From Deltaproteobacteria bacterium (GTDB lineage: Bacteria; Desulfobacterota; Desulfomonilia; UBA1062): a DNA stretch of 34,355 nucleotides. A program made the position numbers and the translations under genes. The notes under the pieces are model-generated. The model was not told the origin of the DNA. It saw only the letters and a program-made list of their open reading frames with translations, and searched no databases. The DNA lies in NCBI GenBank assembly GCA_017992605.1, contig JAGOOG010000021.1:1-34355 (forward strand), given 5' to 3'. Below are positions 6,100-16,198 of the stretch, in pieces. How positions within the stretch are numbered: position 1 is the stretch's first letter; each line of letters starts with the position of its first letter.

Positions 6100-6190
6100 T
6101 TGACAAGGCATGATGTCCACGCGTATCACGGTGCGCATGTAATCGTTGCTGTGTTTTCGCCCTCGCTTTGCAAGAGCGAGAATGTGGAGG
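6100..6190 (+). promoter_or_regulatory. Promoter and structured leader of the exported-protein operon
   Basis: TTGACA (6100-6105) and TATCAC (6124-6129) have an 18-base spacer. The leader contains a perfect hairpin CTCGCT-TTGCAAG-AGCGAG (6162-6180) only five bases before the GGAGG ribosome site at 6186-6190. The hairpin could modulate ribosome access. Confidence 0.4.
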
Positions 6191-6200
6191 TTGTCTTCAA

Positions 6201-9200
6201 ATGAACAACACGTGCCGAGTCTACCGGTGTGTCTCGTGGTCTGTCCTGAGGATCGCCCTTTTCTTCGTGCTCTGCCTGGAGGTCTTTGTCCTTGCATTCC
6301 TGTTTCTTCTGGCCGGGCAGGTCGCAGCCGTGGCCTGCCCGGTGGAACCTTTCCCGGAGATCGTCCTCGAGAAGAACACGCCCCTGGGGTGCGAGATGGT
6401 CCTCGATGCCGCGGTATTTCCGGGTGTCCAGGGGGATCCCGGGTGCGTCGAGTGGTACGGACCGTTCGATCCTGCCGATGACCCGGACCAGGCCGTCAAC
6501 CTGCCCGAGGGGACCCACACGGTCACCATGTTCACCTGCGACGGCGGGCGGCGATCGGACCCGCACGTCCTGCGTGTCACCGTGGAGCCCGCCTTCGACA
6601 TCCTCCCCATCCCCCTGCGGGGAAGGGCGGTCATCGCGTGGCCGGGCATGGACGGGGCGGAGCGGTACGCCGTCCATCGGGCGCGCGAAGACAGGCCGTG
6701 GAGCTTCGAGCTCGTCGCCGAGCTGCCACCATCGAGCTGCCTCTATGCCGACGCCGGCCTCGACGATGCCGCCTACCTCTACGTGGTGGGCGCACTGAAG
6801 GGCGGGCACTGGTCGTTTTCCCAGGTCAGGGGCGTGCACCCCTTCACCCTCTGGCCGAGGCTGAACTACCCGCCGGTCATCTGGTCGCCGCCCGTGCTCT
6901 CGGGCACCGTGGGCATCGAATACACCTACGACGTGCACGCCGCCGACCCGTACCGGGACAGTCTCACCCATGTGTTGGTCGGCCCCCCGCCGGGCATGGC
7001 CATCGATGCCGGCAGCGGGATCATCACGTGGAAGCCCGCATGGGTGGGCGACTACGAGATCGTGGTCAAGGCCAGGGACTGCAGGGGCCTGTATCATGCC
7101 CAGACCTTCATCGTCGAGGTGGACGAACTTCCCGCGCTGAACCGGGACCCTCTGGCCGACGCCGGCGGCCCGTACCGCTCCGTACCCGGGCAGGCCGTGA
7201 CCTTCGACGGCACGGGCTCGTCGGACCCGGACGGCGACCCGCTGTCGTTCCTCTGGCACTTCGGTGACGGTGCGAGCGGGACCGGCAGCACCCCGGTCCA
7301 CACGTACACGGCCCCGGGGACCTACGAGGTGACGCTTGCAGTCGCCGACGGCAGGGGAGGAGAGGGCACAGACACCGCCACGGTCACGGTGCAGGCATGC
7401 GTGCCGGCCACGGTCGACCTCTCGGCGAGCCCGGCCGCAGTGCTGCCCGGTGAGCCCTGCACCCTGGTCTGGTCCTCGCGGCACGCCGCGGCCGTGACCC
7501 TCGACCACGGCATCGGCGCGGTGGACGCCTCGGGGACCGTGACCGTGCACCCCGGCACCACCACCACCTACACCATCACCGCCACCGGTCCGTGCGGGTC
7601 TGCCACGGATTCGGTCACCGTGGTGGTCCACCAGCCGCCTTCCGTGGACATCACGGCAGACCCGGCAACCATTGTCGCCGGGCAGTCGTCCCTGCTGTCG
7701 TGGACATCGTCCCGCGCGGAGACGGTGACCATGGACCATGGCATCGGTGTCGTGCCGGCAGCCGGGTCCGTGACCGTCTCGCCCGCAGGGACCACCACCT
7801 ACACCGTCACGGCCGACGGGCCCGGGGGGGTCGCCACCGACGCGGCCACGGTCACGGTTCTCGATCCTCCCGCCGTGACGATCGCTGCCCAGCCGCCGGT
7901 CATCATCGAGGGGCGGGCCTCCACCCTGACCTGGGTGTCCGAACACGCATCGAGCGCCTCCCTGGACCACGGCATCGGCCAGGTGGCCCTGGCTGGCTCC
8001 CTGGAGGTGATGCCCCTGGCGACCACGACCTATACCCTCACGGTGCAGGGACCGGCGGGCACGGCCGCGGCCACAGCGACCGTCGAGGTGATCCCCAGGC
8101 CCACGGTGAGCATCGCGGCATCGCCCAATCCCGTCGATGCCGGGCAGACCTCCGTGCTGAGCTGGGCCTCTGCCCACGCACAGAGCGCCTCCATCGACCA
8201 GGGCATAGGAGTGGTGGACCCTTCGGGATCCCTCGAGGTGAGCCCTGCCGGGACCACCACCTACACCGTCACGGCGACCGGTCCGGGCGGCACGGCAACG
8301 GCGGGCGTGACCGTGGAGGTCAACCACCCCGAGCCGGCCAGGAAGACCTGCGCATACATAACCAACTGCGGCGGCGATGACGTGACGGTCGTCGATGTCG
8401 GCACGGACGAGGTCATCGGACGCGTCCAGACCGGCTACGGCCCGTACGGCGTGGACGTGAGCCCGGACGGGGACAGGGTCTACGTCACCACCGAGGAGGA
8501 GGGCATCGTGCTCATCGATGCGGCCACGAACACGGTAGTCGCGACCATACCGGCCAACGCGACCACGGTCGCGGTGAGCCCGGACGGCACGGTTCTCTAC
8601 GCGGTGTCGACGTGGGAGGAAAAGCTGAGTGCCATCGATGCGGAAACCCATGAACCGATCGGGTCCGTGGCCGTCGGTCCGTCTCCCCGGGGCATCGCCG
8701 TGAAACCCGACGGGACGAGGGTCTACGTCTCGAGCCTCGCGGACGGCACCGTCCGGGTCATCGATGCCGCGAGCCTCGAGGTGCTCGACACCGTGCAGGC
8801 GGCAGAACCCTGGGCGTCGGTGTGCGACCTGGAGGTGAGCCCGGACGGGGCCAGGCTGTATGCCATCTCCGATGCCTCGCTCATGCTCACGGTCATGGAC
8901 ACGGCCACCAACGAGGTCGTCGACTCGCGGTACTACCTCATAGAGCGAACCCCCGACGATGCGTACCTTGCCGTGAGCCCCGACGGGCAGCAGCTCCATG
9001 TGAGCTATCACCACTCCGGCGGGTCGGTCCTTGCCATCGACGCTGACACCCTGGAGGTCATCGGCACCGTCGAGACCGGGTACCCCTCCGACCTGTCCTT
9101 CGCACCGGACGGGTCGCGGCTGTATGTCCCCGATGTGGCGATGAACGGCGTGACCGTTGTCCAAGCCCTGTCTCATGGGATCGCGGCGTCCATCGAGGAC

Positions 9201-11012
9201 GCCTTCATGTCCCCCTACACGTGCGGGCACTTCGTCGCCGAGCACCGGGAGCTCATGGAAGGCCGGGTCACTGCCGACGGCCGTGGTGTCGAGGGTGTCG
9301 GCGTCACCCTGACAGGTGACCGCCTCACGAGGCGCTCTTCCACCGACAGCCAGGGCAGGTATTTCTTTTACGCCCCTGCCGGGAGCTATGCCCTGTCCTT
9401 CGCCAGGAACGGCCACATCTTCTCCCAGCAGACACTGAACGTGGAGGTGGTGGACCACGAGGTGCCGGTTGCCGATGTCGAGGTCCTGCTCGGCGTGAGG
9501 TTCCGGGCAGAGCCACAGGCCATAGCTCAAGGCGGGTCCGCTGCCCTGCACTGGGACACGCTCAGGGCAGAGGCTGTGTCCATCGACCAGGGCATCGGTG
9601 CGGTCGACGCGAGCGGGACCCGCGCTGTCTCCCCCCACGAGACCACGACCTACACCATCACGGCCCATGACGCCCAGGGCAGGACGGTCTCGGACCAGGT
9701 CACAGTCGTGGTCCACCAGCCGCCCCTGGTGAGCTTCACCGCGCAACCGGAAGGCATCGCCCAGGGCCAGTCCGCCGTGCTGAGCTGGTCATGTGCGAAC
9801 GCAGACACGCTCACCCTGCAGCCCATGGGCTGGACCGTGAGTCCCTCGGGGTCGTATACGGTCCGTCCGGAGGAGACCACCACCTACGGCATCGTGGCCA
9901 CGGGCCCGGGAGGAACCACAACCGCCTCTGCCACGGTGACCGTGCACCAGCCGCCTGCGGTGAGCATCTCGGCCGATCCCCTGACCATCTACGCGGGCCA
10001 GGCCGCGACCCTGTTCTGGACATCGACCGGTGCCGACCAGGTGACCCTGGACAACGGCATCGGCGCCCTAGCTTCGAGTGGGTCCCTGCCGGTGTCGCCG
10101 AACCGGACCACCACCTACACCGTTACCGCCACCGGGCCGGGCGGCACGGCCGCCGCAGCGGTGACGATCACGGTCAACAGCGTCATCACCCTGCACATCG
10201 ACGCGCCTGCTGCGAATTCCATCATCGACCGACCCGACGTCCTCGTGACGGGCACCGTGAGCCATGCCTACGGACACGAGACCGGGGTGAGTGTCAACGG
10301 CATCCCGGCCATGATCCACGGCAACCGGTTCGTGGCCAACCACGTGCCGCTCGAAGACGGCGAGAACGAGATCGCCGTGACGGCCCGGGACCTTGCCGGA
10401 AACTCGGCCGAGCTCCGGATCAGCGTCGTGTCGGAAGTGACCGGCCCTTACATCACGCTGACCATGGACGACAGTGCCGGGGTCTCGCCGTTCGATACCC
10501 TTCTGAGGGTGGAGTCATGTGCCGACATCATCGGCGTGGACCTGACGGACACGGGCTCGGGGGCTGTCGAATACACCGATGGAACCGAGACGCATGAAAG
10601 GTTCGTGCATGTTTCTGACGAAGGAGTCTACTTCATATCTGCAGAGGTGTCGGGCGGGGGAACGGTGCTCACCGACACCATCGGCATCGTCGTGCATGAC
10701 AGGAACGAACTGGATGGCCTCCTGAGGGGGAAATGGGAAGCCCTGCGCACGGCGCTCGGAAACGATGACATCGATGCCGCGGTGCGCGATGTTTCGGGCA
10801 GGACCAGACAGGTATACACGAACGCCTTCGGTTACCTGTCAGATGAACAGAGGAACACCCTGGTCACTGAACTGGGCGACATCAGGTTCATCAGGATGCA
10901 AGGCGGGTCTGTGGAGTATGACATTCAGATGGAACGGGCAGGGGTGCACCGCTCGTTCGCTCTGCTCTTCGAGATCGATGAGGACGGGCTGTGGAAGATC
11001 TCGCGTTTTTGA
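6201..11012 (+). CDS. Very large exported PKD / Ig-like / YVTN-propeller repeat protein
   Basis: The 1603-residue product starts at ATG 6201 (GGAGG ten bases upstream) with a long hydrophobic signal or anchor (residues about 15-44). Approximate order: fibronectin-like and cadherin-like N-terminal part (to 310); a PKD domain (313-398) with [18 protein letters not shown]; four Ig-like modules (399-710), each with a D[HQ]GIG signature and TTTYTxTxxGPxG; a YVTN beta-propeller of about six blades (714-990, SPDGxxVYV motifs); a carboxypeptidase-regulatory-like module (about 1016-1096); three more Ig-like modules (1100-1326); a Big/glucodextranase-like domain (1330-1413, [19 protein letters not shown]); and a 190-residue tail. 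It is probably surface-exposed or periplasmic and suited to adhesion or scaffolding. No enzyme domain is visible. The two downstream genes look co-transcribed. Confidence 0.88.
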   Translation: MNNTCRVYRCVSWSVLRIALFFVLCLEVFVLAFLFLLAGQVAAVACPVEPFPEIVLEKNTPLGCEMVLDAAVFPGVQGDPGCVEWYGPFDPADDPDQAVNLPEGTHTVTMFTCDGGRRSDPHVLRVTVEPAFDILPIPLRGRAVIAWPGMDGAERYAVHRAREDRPWSFELVAELPPSSCLYADAGLDDAAYLYVVGALKGGHWSFSQVRGVHPFTLWPRLNYPPVIWSPPVLSGTVGIEYTYDVHAADPYRDSLTHVLVGPPPGMAIDAGSGIITWKPAWVGDYEIVVKARDCRGLYHAQTFIVEVDELPALNRDPLADAGGPYRSVPGQAVTFDGTGSSDPDGDPLSFLWHFGDGASGTGSTPVHTYTAPGTYEVTLAVADGRGGEGTDTATVTVQACVPATVDLSASPAAVLPGEPCTLVWSSRHAAAVTLDHGIGAVDASGTVTVHPGTTTTYTITATGPCGSATDSVTVVVHQPPSVDITADPATIVAGQSSLLSWTSSRAETVTMDHGIGVVPAAGSVTVSPAGTTTYTVTADGPGGVATDAATVTVLDPPAVTIAAQPPVIIEGRASTLTWVSEHASSASLDHGIGQVALAGSLEVMPLATTTYTLTVQGPAGTAAATATVEVIPRPTVSIAASPNPVDAGQTSVLSWASAHAQSASIDQGIGVVDPSGSLEVSPAGTTTYTVTATGPGGTATAGVTVEVNHPEPARKTCAYITNCGGDDVTVVDVGTDEVIGRVQTGYGPYGVDVSPDGDRVYVTTEEEGIVLIDAATNTVVATIPANATTVAVSPDGTVLYAVSTWEEKLSAIDAETHEPIGSVAVGPSPRGIAVKPDGTRVYVSSLADGTVRVIDAASLEVLDTVQAAEPWASVCDLEVSPDGARLYAISDASLMLTVMDTATNEVVDSRYYLIERTPDDAYLAVSPDGQQLHVSYHHSGGSVLAIDADTLEVIGTVETGYPSDLSFAPDGSRLYVPDVAMNGVTVVQALSHGIAASIEDAFMSPYTCGHFVAEHRELMEGRVTADGRGVEGVGVTLTGDRLTRRSSTDSQGRYFFYAPAGSYALSFARNGHIFSQQTLNVEVVDHEVPVADVEVLLGVRFRAEPQAIAQGGSAALHWDTLRAEAVSIDQGIGAVDASGTRAVSPHETTTYTITAHDAQGRTVSDQVTVVVHQPPLVSFTAQPEGIAQGQSAVLSWSCANADTLTLQPMGWTVSPSGSYTVRPEETTTYGIVATGPGGTTTASATVTVHQPPAVSISADPLTIYAGQAATLFWTSTGADQVTLDNGIGALASSGSLPVSPNRTTTYTVTATGPGGTAAAAVTITVNSVITLHIDAPAANSIIDRPDVLVTGTVSHAYGHETGVSVNGIPAMIHGNRFVANHVPLEDGENEIAVTARDLAGNSAELRISVVSEVTGPYITLTMDDSAGVSPFDTLLRVESCADIIGVDLTDTGSGAVEYTDGTETHERFVHVSDEGVYFISAEVSGGGTVLTDTIGIVVHDRNELDGLLRGKWEALRTALGNDDIDAAVRDVSGRTRQVYTNAFGYLSDEQRNTLVTELGDIRFIRMQGGSVEYDIQMERAGVHRSFALLFEIDEDGLWKISRF

Positions 11013-11072
11013 CAAGAAGTGGCGATAGAATAGTACCAGATGGCGTACCTATGAAGGGGGCAGGAGGTGAAC

Positions 11073-11852
11073 ATGTGGAACAAGGTATTCACGTTTGTGT
11101 GTCTGGCACTGGTGTTCTCTCCGCAATGTCTGGTCGGGTCCGACATGTTCGGCACCTTCACCTACCGGGGCAAGGTCGTCGATGCCGACACACTGCAGCC
11201 CATTCAGGGGGCGGTGGTAGTTGCCGAGTGGTACAAGTGCTGGCCCGGCATCGGGGCAGGAGAGCTTTGCGACTTCAGCATGGCGAAGGAGGCACTGACC
11301 GATGCCAATGGGGAGTGGAGCATCACCGGGCCGGAGGGTACGTGGGTTCCATCGACATTTCGAGCGATTCTCGGGTTCATTGTACGTTGGACTCGACCTC
11401 CCATTTTTATGATCTATAAACCAGGATATTTTCTCTATGGGAAGTATGGACAAGGAAGCAGAAACGGCTTCAGGGCGATTCCTTACGAAGACAAAGAAAG
11501 AGGTGTTGCGGGCATAGCACTTGAGAGATCAGCTACCATGCTAGAGGAATTATATGGCCTCGATATCGATTTTAACAATGAAGTGCCGTTTATTTCAGCT
11601 GATGATCCGGTAAAACGTCTCAGGTCGATGGATTTCACATTCAAATATAGCAAGAACGTACAAAAAATCCCATTAAGAAAATTGAACTACCCATGGTGCC
11701 AATATTGGGTGCTGGGTCTTAAAAAAACCGCGACAGAAAAAGAGTGGAGAAAAGAACAGCTGACATCCGGAAACGTTTCTGAATGGGAACACCTGCCCCT
11801 GTTGAGGAAGGTCATCGGTGAAGAGATCAAAAATCCGATACAATTTGATTAG
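11073..11852 (+). CDS. Exported protein with carboxypeptidase-regulatory-like domain
   Basis: A 259-residue protein with signal peptide (residues 1-22, VFTFVCLALVFSPQCLVGS). It is followed by a transthyretin-like fold: FTYRGKVVDADTLQPIQGAV, then TDANGEWSITGP, as in carboxypeptidase regulatory or Cna-B-type modules. The C-terminal 150 residues match no family I know. I chose ATG 11073 because AGGAGG lies five bases before it. It is 60 bases after the giant gene and 29 bases before the next, so an operon is likely. From about 11,390 onward the DNA turns A/T-rich, unlike the first third of the gene. Confidence 0.75.
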   Translation: MWNKVFTFVCLALVFSPQCLVGSDMFGTFTYRGKVVDADTLQPIQGAVVVAEWYKCWPGIGAGELCDFSMAKEALTDANGEWSITGPEGTWVPSTFRAILGFIVRWTRPPIFMIYKPGYFLYGKYGQGSRNGFRAIPYEDKERGVAGIALERSATMLEELYGLDIDFNNEVPFISADDPVKRLRSMDFTFKYSKNVQKIPLRKLNYPWCQYWVLGLKKTATEKEWRKEQLTSGNVSEWEHLPLLRKVIGEEIKNPIQFD

Positions 11853-12570
11853 CAATTTTGAATGAAATAGGAGGTCGTTACATGAACATGCAAAGTAGGG
11901 TGATTATTGTTTGCGTAGGTCTGATAATACTTTCTCTCAGCAATACTGAGATACAATGTTATGAAAAGATCACCCACGAGCAGATCAACACATTCATTCT
12001 TTCTGAAGATATTTGTGATTTCTCTCTGAACGATTATCTCATGAACAATGTCGGTCTCATTCGGGGAGTTAAGCATGAACTTGCCGACCGGCCAGTGATA
12101 TATAATGATTGGTTCGGTGTCATCCTGAAGGCCAAACAGACACCCGAGCGTTGCATCTCTGAAGGCGGGAGAGATGAAGACTCGCCGTTTATACGGTGTA
12201 AGAATCATTTCCATGACCCGCTCAAAGAATGGAGTAGAGCAGGGCTCTACGAAGGTGGAGTACTGGCGGGTGGCGATTCATCGATACTCTGGGCCCAGAG
12301 AGAAGAAGGAACTCAATATCTCGGCAATTACAGCTGGCATGATGTAAGACAATACTTTTACAGGGGACTCACCTCAAGTGAAGATAAAGAAAGGGCCGAG
12401 AATCTAATCAAGACATTCAATGGTGTTGGGCGCCTGATGCACTTGGTTCAAGATTCATCAGTACCTGAACATGTAAGAAATGATGGCCATGTACTTCCAA
12501 TACTTAATTTTGAAAAATATTTATCGGGAAATGAAATTCATAAGTGGCTCATAAACCAAACATGCTATGC
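11390..12570. other. Low-GC block spanning two genes
   Basis: Base composition falls to roughly 30-40% GC per 60-base line between about 11,390 and 12,570, against about 60% or more on both sides. The left edge lies within the carboxypeptidase-regulatory-like gene and the right edge within the phospholipase-like gene. Both frames stay open across the edges. This suggests replacement by recombination with a divergent copy, not a whole-gene insertion. Confidence 0.6.
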
Positions 12571-14029
12571 CTTCATGAGTTCTGCCTTCAGCCTCCCGCC
12601 CAACACCCATGCCCCTGTTCCCGTGGCCCGGATCGTTGACACGGACAGGTACGACGGGACGAATCCCGACGTGACCATGACTTCTCCCACGGGTCTCGCT
12701 GAGTACACCAATGCGAATTATTTCAGCACGGACACTGTGTTCACGACCGATGACTACCCGTACCCCAGCTGGGAGAGCGTAAACCACACGGTGATACGGG
12801 TTCAGGATCCCCGAAATGAAGCGGACGATGTGCACAGGGAATACCTCGTGAAAATGCATCATGGCGACACGTCATACCGTCTCTGCACGGCCCCGGTTCT
12901 CTATGGGCAGGTGCCTGAAACGGTCGATTACCTTGCCCCGATACTCGACGAGAACGTCTACGGGGACTATGCCGAGCGCCTCATTCCCCGTGCGGTCTCC
13001 TATTCCGCAGGGCTCCTGAAGTACTTCTTCAGGGGCACGCTGGAGCTGAAGCTGCCGCCAGACGGGGTCTATTGCTTCAGGCCCGACGAACCTGCAGACC
13101 CGAGGACGCAGGGATTCGACAGGGTGTCCCTGTATGTGAGGAACACCACGGACACGGGGGAGCAGATGACAGGGGGGTCCATCGATCTGGTCGTGAAATA
13201 CAGGTTCCTGACGGACGACCCCGATGCACAGGACCCGAGGCCGGCGGCGAGGGACCCTTTTGCCCAGTACACCCCGGAGAATCTCCCGGCACTGAGCGAT
13301 CCGCTATACATCGTCAAGAAGCTCGACGACCGGACCGACCACCAGATACCCTTATCTGAACCCGTGCTGATCGAATTCGACCTGAGCGACGACCAGATCC
13401 CCCTATGGGCCGTCGACGTGTCGTTCTCGGTGGTGTACCGGGGGAGGCTCGGGGGAGGGGAACACGGCCATGTCGTCGAGGAGGGTGCCGTGTGCGTCGG
13501 ATACAACGACGTAGCCGAGCCCACGCCGTTGTATGTCGTCAATGACACGGACACGGTCTGTTACAACGACGAGTGGAGAAGGGCCTCTGATCTCGATGAC
13601 GTGACACCCACCATGATCACCCACGCATACATCCGGTTCTCCGAGGAGGGACAGCCTCGAGATGCCACGGTCGAGCAGGGAGGTCATATCCACTCGTTCC
13701 TCAACCTCGACCCGGGCAGGTACAAGAGGGTCTACCTGCTGAGCGATTACCGGTACAACCAGAGTGTTCACTATGTGTACCACCTCGCCGGAGAGAGTGA
13801 TGTTTTCAGCGAGACGGCAACCTTCTTGCGGCAATCGATTCGCAGTGGTATTTTCTACGACCAGGATTCCGATGCACTGACCAGGCATTACCCGGTGCTG
13901 GACACGTTCAGGAATGTGACGTTCTGGAACATGTTCTACGTTCACAATCCTGACGTATGCACACTGGACACATGCCCGGGCGACTGCGACTACCATGACA
14001 ACCCCTATGAACTGACGCAGACGGAATAG
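11882..14029 (+). CDS. Exported zinc-dependent phospholipase C / S1-P1 nuclease-like protein
   Basis: The 715-residue protein starts at ATG 11882 (GGAGG seven bases upstream) with a signal peptide (about 1-26). The early THEQIN motif, HFHDP (about 109-113) and RLMHLVQDSSVPEHVRND (about 183-200) supply the spaced His and Asp residues of the all-helical zinc PLC / S1-P1 fold. The last 300 residues form a separate beta-rich region ending in a Cys-containing tail (CTLDTCPGDC). I infer a metal-dependent hydrolase acting outside the cytoplasm; whether lipid or nucleic acid is the substrate is not decided. Codon composition changes from A/T-rich to G/C-rich near codon 230. Confidence 0.65.
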   Translation: MNMQSRVIIVCVGLIILSLSNTEIQCYEKITHEQINTFILSEDICDFSLNDYLMNNVGLIRGVKHELADRPVIYNDWFGVILKAKQTPERCISEGGRDEDSPFIRCKNHFHDPLKEWSRAGLYEGGVLAGGDSSILWAQREEGTQYLGNYSWHDVRQYFYRGLTSSEDKERAENLIKTFNGVGRLMHLVQDSSVPEHVRNDGHVLPILNFEKYLSGNEIHKWLINQTCYAFMSSAFSLPPNTHAPVPVARIVDTDRYDGTNPDVTMTSPTGLAEYTNANYFSTDTVFTTDDYPYPSWESVNHTVIRVQDPRNEADDVHREYLVKMHHGDTSYRLCTAPVLYGQVPETVDYLAPILDENVYGDYAERLIPRAVSYSAGLLKYFFRGTLELKLPPDGVYCFRPDEPADPRTQGFDRVSLYVRNTTDTGEQMTGGSIDLVVKYRFLTDDPDAQDPRPAARDPFAQYTPENLPALSDPLYIVKKLDDRTDHQIPLSEPVLIEFDLSDDQIPLWAVDVSFSVVYRGRLGGGEHGHVVEEGAVCVGYNDVAEPTPLYVVNDTDTVCYNDEWRRASDLDDVTPTMITHAYIRFSEEGQPRDATVEQGGHIHSFLNLDPGRYKRVYLLSDYRYNQSVHYVYHLAGESDVFSETATFLRQSIRSGIFYDQDSDALTRHYPVLDTFRNVTFWNMFYVHNPDVCTLDTCPGDCDYHDNPYELTQTE

Positions 14030-14130
14030 AATGGCCCCCGAAGTGCAACTCGAAGGGGCGTACATGCTCCATGGAATGCAGTACGGGATCTGATCATTGC
14101 CATGACGTGTTCACTTATGAGGAGGTGCCC

Positions 14131-14832
14131 ATGCCCTGGCCAGCGCCGCTTGAAGTCCCCGGTGTTGCTTATCATGTCGTTCACAGTGGGAACGGTCAAC
14201 CGATCACCTTCTCCTGCGACGCGGACTACCGCGTGTACAGGACCCTGATCGCGACCTACTGCAGCGGGTACGCTCTGGATGTCTGGGCATACTGCCTGCT
14301 GCCGGACCGCGTGCACCTCGTGGCGGTGCCGGGGAGGATCGAAAGCGTCCGGAAGGCGGTCGCCGAGGCTCATCGATACTACAACAGGCACATCAACCTG
14401 GTGAAGAACTGGAGGGGGAAACTGTGGCAGGGGCGCCTCGCTCTGTACCCTGTCGCCGAAGATCACCTCATTCCAGCGGCGAGATACGTGGAGATGCTGC
14501 CCGTACACGCCGGGCTCTCGGAAAGTGCCCTCGACTATTCCTGGAGCAGCGCCAGGGCACACTGCCAGGGAGCGGATGACGAACTGGTCCGGGTGAAGCC
14601 GCTGCTCGACATGGCAGGTGACTGGCGAAAACTGCTCCAGGTCCGCCTCAGGAAGCCGGACGTGGACCGTCTCCGGCTCCACGAGAAAACGGGACGACCT
14701 TTGGGCAGCGAAGCGTTCGTCCATGAAATCGAGCGGGCACTGAGCCGGATCATCGGGCAACAGAAACCCGGGCGGAAACGGAAAGGGGATCAGCGCAAGC
14801 CAACCCCTGTTCCCCTGCGTATCCGGGCATAG
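14131..14832 (+). CDS. REP-associated tyrosine transposase-like protein (Y1/IS200 superfamily) with altered HUH motif
   Basis: The 233-residue protein has the RAYT layout. PGVAYHVVHSG (about 9-19) is the first strand. YCLLPDRVHLVAVP (about 54-67) stands where MPNHVHLxAVP is usual. EAHRYYNRHINLV contains the likely catalytic Tyr (83 or 84). Then come WRGKLWQGRLALYPV, AARYVEMLPVHAGL and YSWSSARAH. GAGGAGG precedes ATG 14131. The metal-binding His-x-His is Arg60-Val-His62: codon CGC at 14308 would be CAC with one base changed. Nicking activity is therefore doubtful. RAYTs usually mobilise or maintain short palindromic repeats, and this window contains several. The C-terminus is basic (KPGRKRKGDQRK). 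Confidence 0.85.
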   Translation: MPWPAPLEVPGVAYHVVHSGNGQPITFSCDADYRVYRTLIATYCSGYALDVWAYCLLPDRVHLVAVPGRIESVRKAVAEAHRYYNRHINLVKNWRGKLWQGRLALYPVAEDHLIPAARYVEMLPVHAGLSESALDYSWSSARAHCQGADDELVRVKPLLDMAGDWRKLLQVRLRKPDVDRLRLHEKTGRPLGSEAFVHEIERALSRIIGQQKPGRKRKGDQRKPTPVPLRIRA

Positions 14833-14869
14833 AATGTCTGTGTCTTGCACCCTGGTGACGGTTATCTCT

Positions 14870-14903
14870 TTGCACGGTGCCATGTATTACGCTATACATC
14901 ACA
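14870..14903 (+). promoter_or_regulatory. Weak promoter candidate with palindrome upstream of the DUF3783 gene
   Basis: TTGCAC (14870-14875) and TATACA (14893-14898) are 17 bases apart. A palindrome ATGTAT-TACGCT-ATACAT overlaps the -10. The leader would be about 90 bases. Both hexamers are only partial matches. Confidence 0.3.
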
Positions 14904-14996
14904 CATGATTCAAACCCATCCTCGAGAGTGATTTCCCTGGTTCGTTCCCCCGGATTTCTATGGTACAAGGAAGGACCACCGCAAGGAGACGACGAC

Positions 14997-15395
14997 ATGG
15001 ACACGAGCCCGAGGATCTACTACTGGGGGTTTACCCCCGAGGAGCTGCTGCTCCTCGATGCCTTTCTCCAGGAGCTCTCTGCGCCGCAGAGCCTGGTGAT
15101 CGAGCCCGAACACGCCCACCTGACGGTCCACGAGATCCTGTTCTCGGAGAAGAAGGCCGGTGAGGAGCTAGTGCCGGACGAGAAGGTGATGCTCTTCTTC
15201 AACGTCCCTGCGGAGCTCATCCAGCAGATCATGAAGGGCGCCAAGACCAGGGACGTGCCGCGGCCCATCTATGCCATGGTCACCAAGGAGAACATCGCGT
15301 GGAAGTTCAGCGACCTGGTCGACCACCTCAAGAAGGAGCACGAGTTCATGCAGAGGCGGTTCAGCGGGCGGAAGGAAAACGGCGAAGGGCACTGA
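14997..15395 (+). CDS. DUF3783-domain protein
   Basis: The 132-residue cytosolic protein begins MDTSPRIYYWGFTPEELLLL and continues with a paired beta/alpha layout, including EKVMLFFNVPAELIQQIMKG and MVTKENIAWKFSDLVDHLKKEH. These match the DUF3783 family as I know it, whose members have no established function. AAGGAG stands eight bases before ATG 14997. The plsC-like gene starts 20 bases after its stop, so the two are probably co-transcribed. The relationship to lipid synthesis is only positional. Confidence 0.75.
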   Translation: MDTSPRIYYWGFTPEELLLLDAFLQELSAPQSLVIEPEHAHLTVHEILFSEKKAGEELVPDEKVMLFFNVPAELIQQIMKGAKTRDVPRPIYAMVTKENIAWKFSDLVDHLKKEHEFMQRRFSGRKENGEGH

Positions 15396-15415
15396 GCGGC
15401 AGAGGAGAGACCCAC

Positions 15416-16165
15416 ATGAAGGCATCGCTCCCGAAGAAGCTGTCCATCCTGGCCACCACGGTGGGCTCGACCCTGGGCATCTCGATCTACGTGCTCTACC
15501 TGAGGATGACCGCCAGCTATGACAGGCACTACGCCGACGGGGTGCTCCGCTGGTGGTCGTCGCTGCTCCTGCGGGCCGTGGGTGCGACCTGGGAGGTCAT
15601 GAACCCGAAGGGCGTGAAGGTCGTTCCCGGGCGGCCCTGCATCGTCATGTCCAACCACCGCAGCCACTACGACATCCCCCTCATCTTCGTGTCCCTGGAC
15701 GGCAGCATCCGCATGCTCACCAAGAAGGAGCTCTTCAGGATACCGCTGTGGGGCAGGGGCATGAAGGCGGCGGAGTTCATTTCCATTGACCGGCACAACC
15801 ACGAACAGGCCATCAAGGACCTCAAGGAGGCGCGCAGGATGATGGAGGACGGCATCGTCCTGTGGGTGGCCCCCGAGGGGACCAGGACCCGCACGGGAAG
15901 ACTCGGGACATTCAAGAAGGGCGGTTTCATGCTGGCCCTCGACCTCGGGGCGGTCATCATCCCGGTGGGCATCCGGGGCTCCGAGAAGATCCACCGGCCC
16001 GGCAGCTCGGACCTCAACCTGGGCCAGAGGGTGCAGGTCTCCATCGGCGATCCCATCGATGCGTCCACGTATCGGGAAGACGAGCGCGACAGGCTCATGG
16101 ACGACGTCCGCAGGGCCATCGCGGAACTTGCCGGCGAGGGGGAACAGGCCGTTTCCGGGAAATGA
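15416..16165 (+). CDS. plsC: 1-acyl-sn-glycerol-3-phosphate acyltransferase
   Basis: The 249-residue protein has one N-terminal membrane segment (about 10-28). The acyltransferase motifs follow: NHRSHYD (about 80-86, catalytic His and Asp), KKELFRIPLWG, and PEGTRTRTGRLGTFKKGG (about 153-170), then VIIPVGIRG. This set defines PlsC, which adds the second acyl chain to lysophosphatidic acid at the inner membrane. The GAGGAGAG ribosome site lies before ATG 15416. It converges with the LPS kinase gene; a GGGCGC / GCGCCC inverted repeat (16170-16191) separates them. A related acyltransferase specificity cannot be excluded. Confidence 0.93.
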   Translation: MKASLPKKLSILATTVGSTLGISIYVLYLRMTASYDRHYADGVLRWWSSLLLRAVGATWEVMNPKGVKVVPGRPCIVMSNHRSHYDIPLIFVSLDGSIRMLTKKELFRIPLWGRGMKAAEFISIDRHNHEQAIKDLKEARRMMEDGIVLWVAPEGTRTRTGRLGTFKKGGFMLALDLGAVIIPVGIRGSEKIHRPGSSDLNLGQRVQVSIGDPIDASTYREDERDRLMDDVRRAIAELAGEGEQAVSGK

Positions 16166-16169
16166 CGCC

Positions 16170-16191
16170 GGGCGCACGCGCTGCCGCGCCC
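16170..16191. terminator. GC-rich inverted repeat between convergent genes
   Basis: GGGCGC (16170-16175) and GCGCCC (16186-16191) can form a 6-bp stem with a 10-base loop in the 33-base gap between the stops of plsC and the LPS kinase gene. There is no T tract, so any terminator function is uncertain. Confidence 0.35.
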
Positions 16192-16198
16192 GAAGGCC

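Noticed and set aside
6126-9746. Very long open frame on the minus strand (over 1200 codons) opposite the giant exported protein
   Set aside because: It is a by-product of the strong third-position G/C bias and repetitive codons of the plus-strand gene. It has no signal peptide, domain or ribosome site, and its product is low-complexity Gly/Arg/His-rich.
14033-14060. Terminator between the phospholipase-like gene and the transposase-like gene (gcccc...ggggc)
   Set aside because: The stem is imperfect near the loop and has no T tract; it may be a weak palindrome but I cannot support termination.
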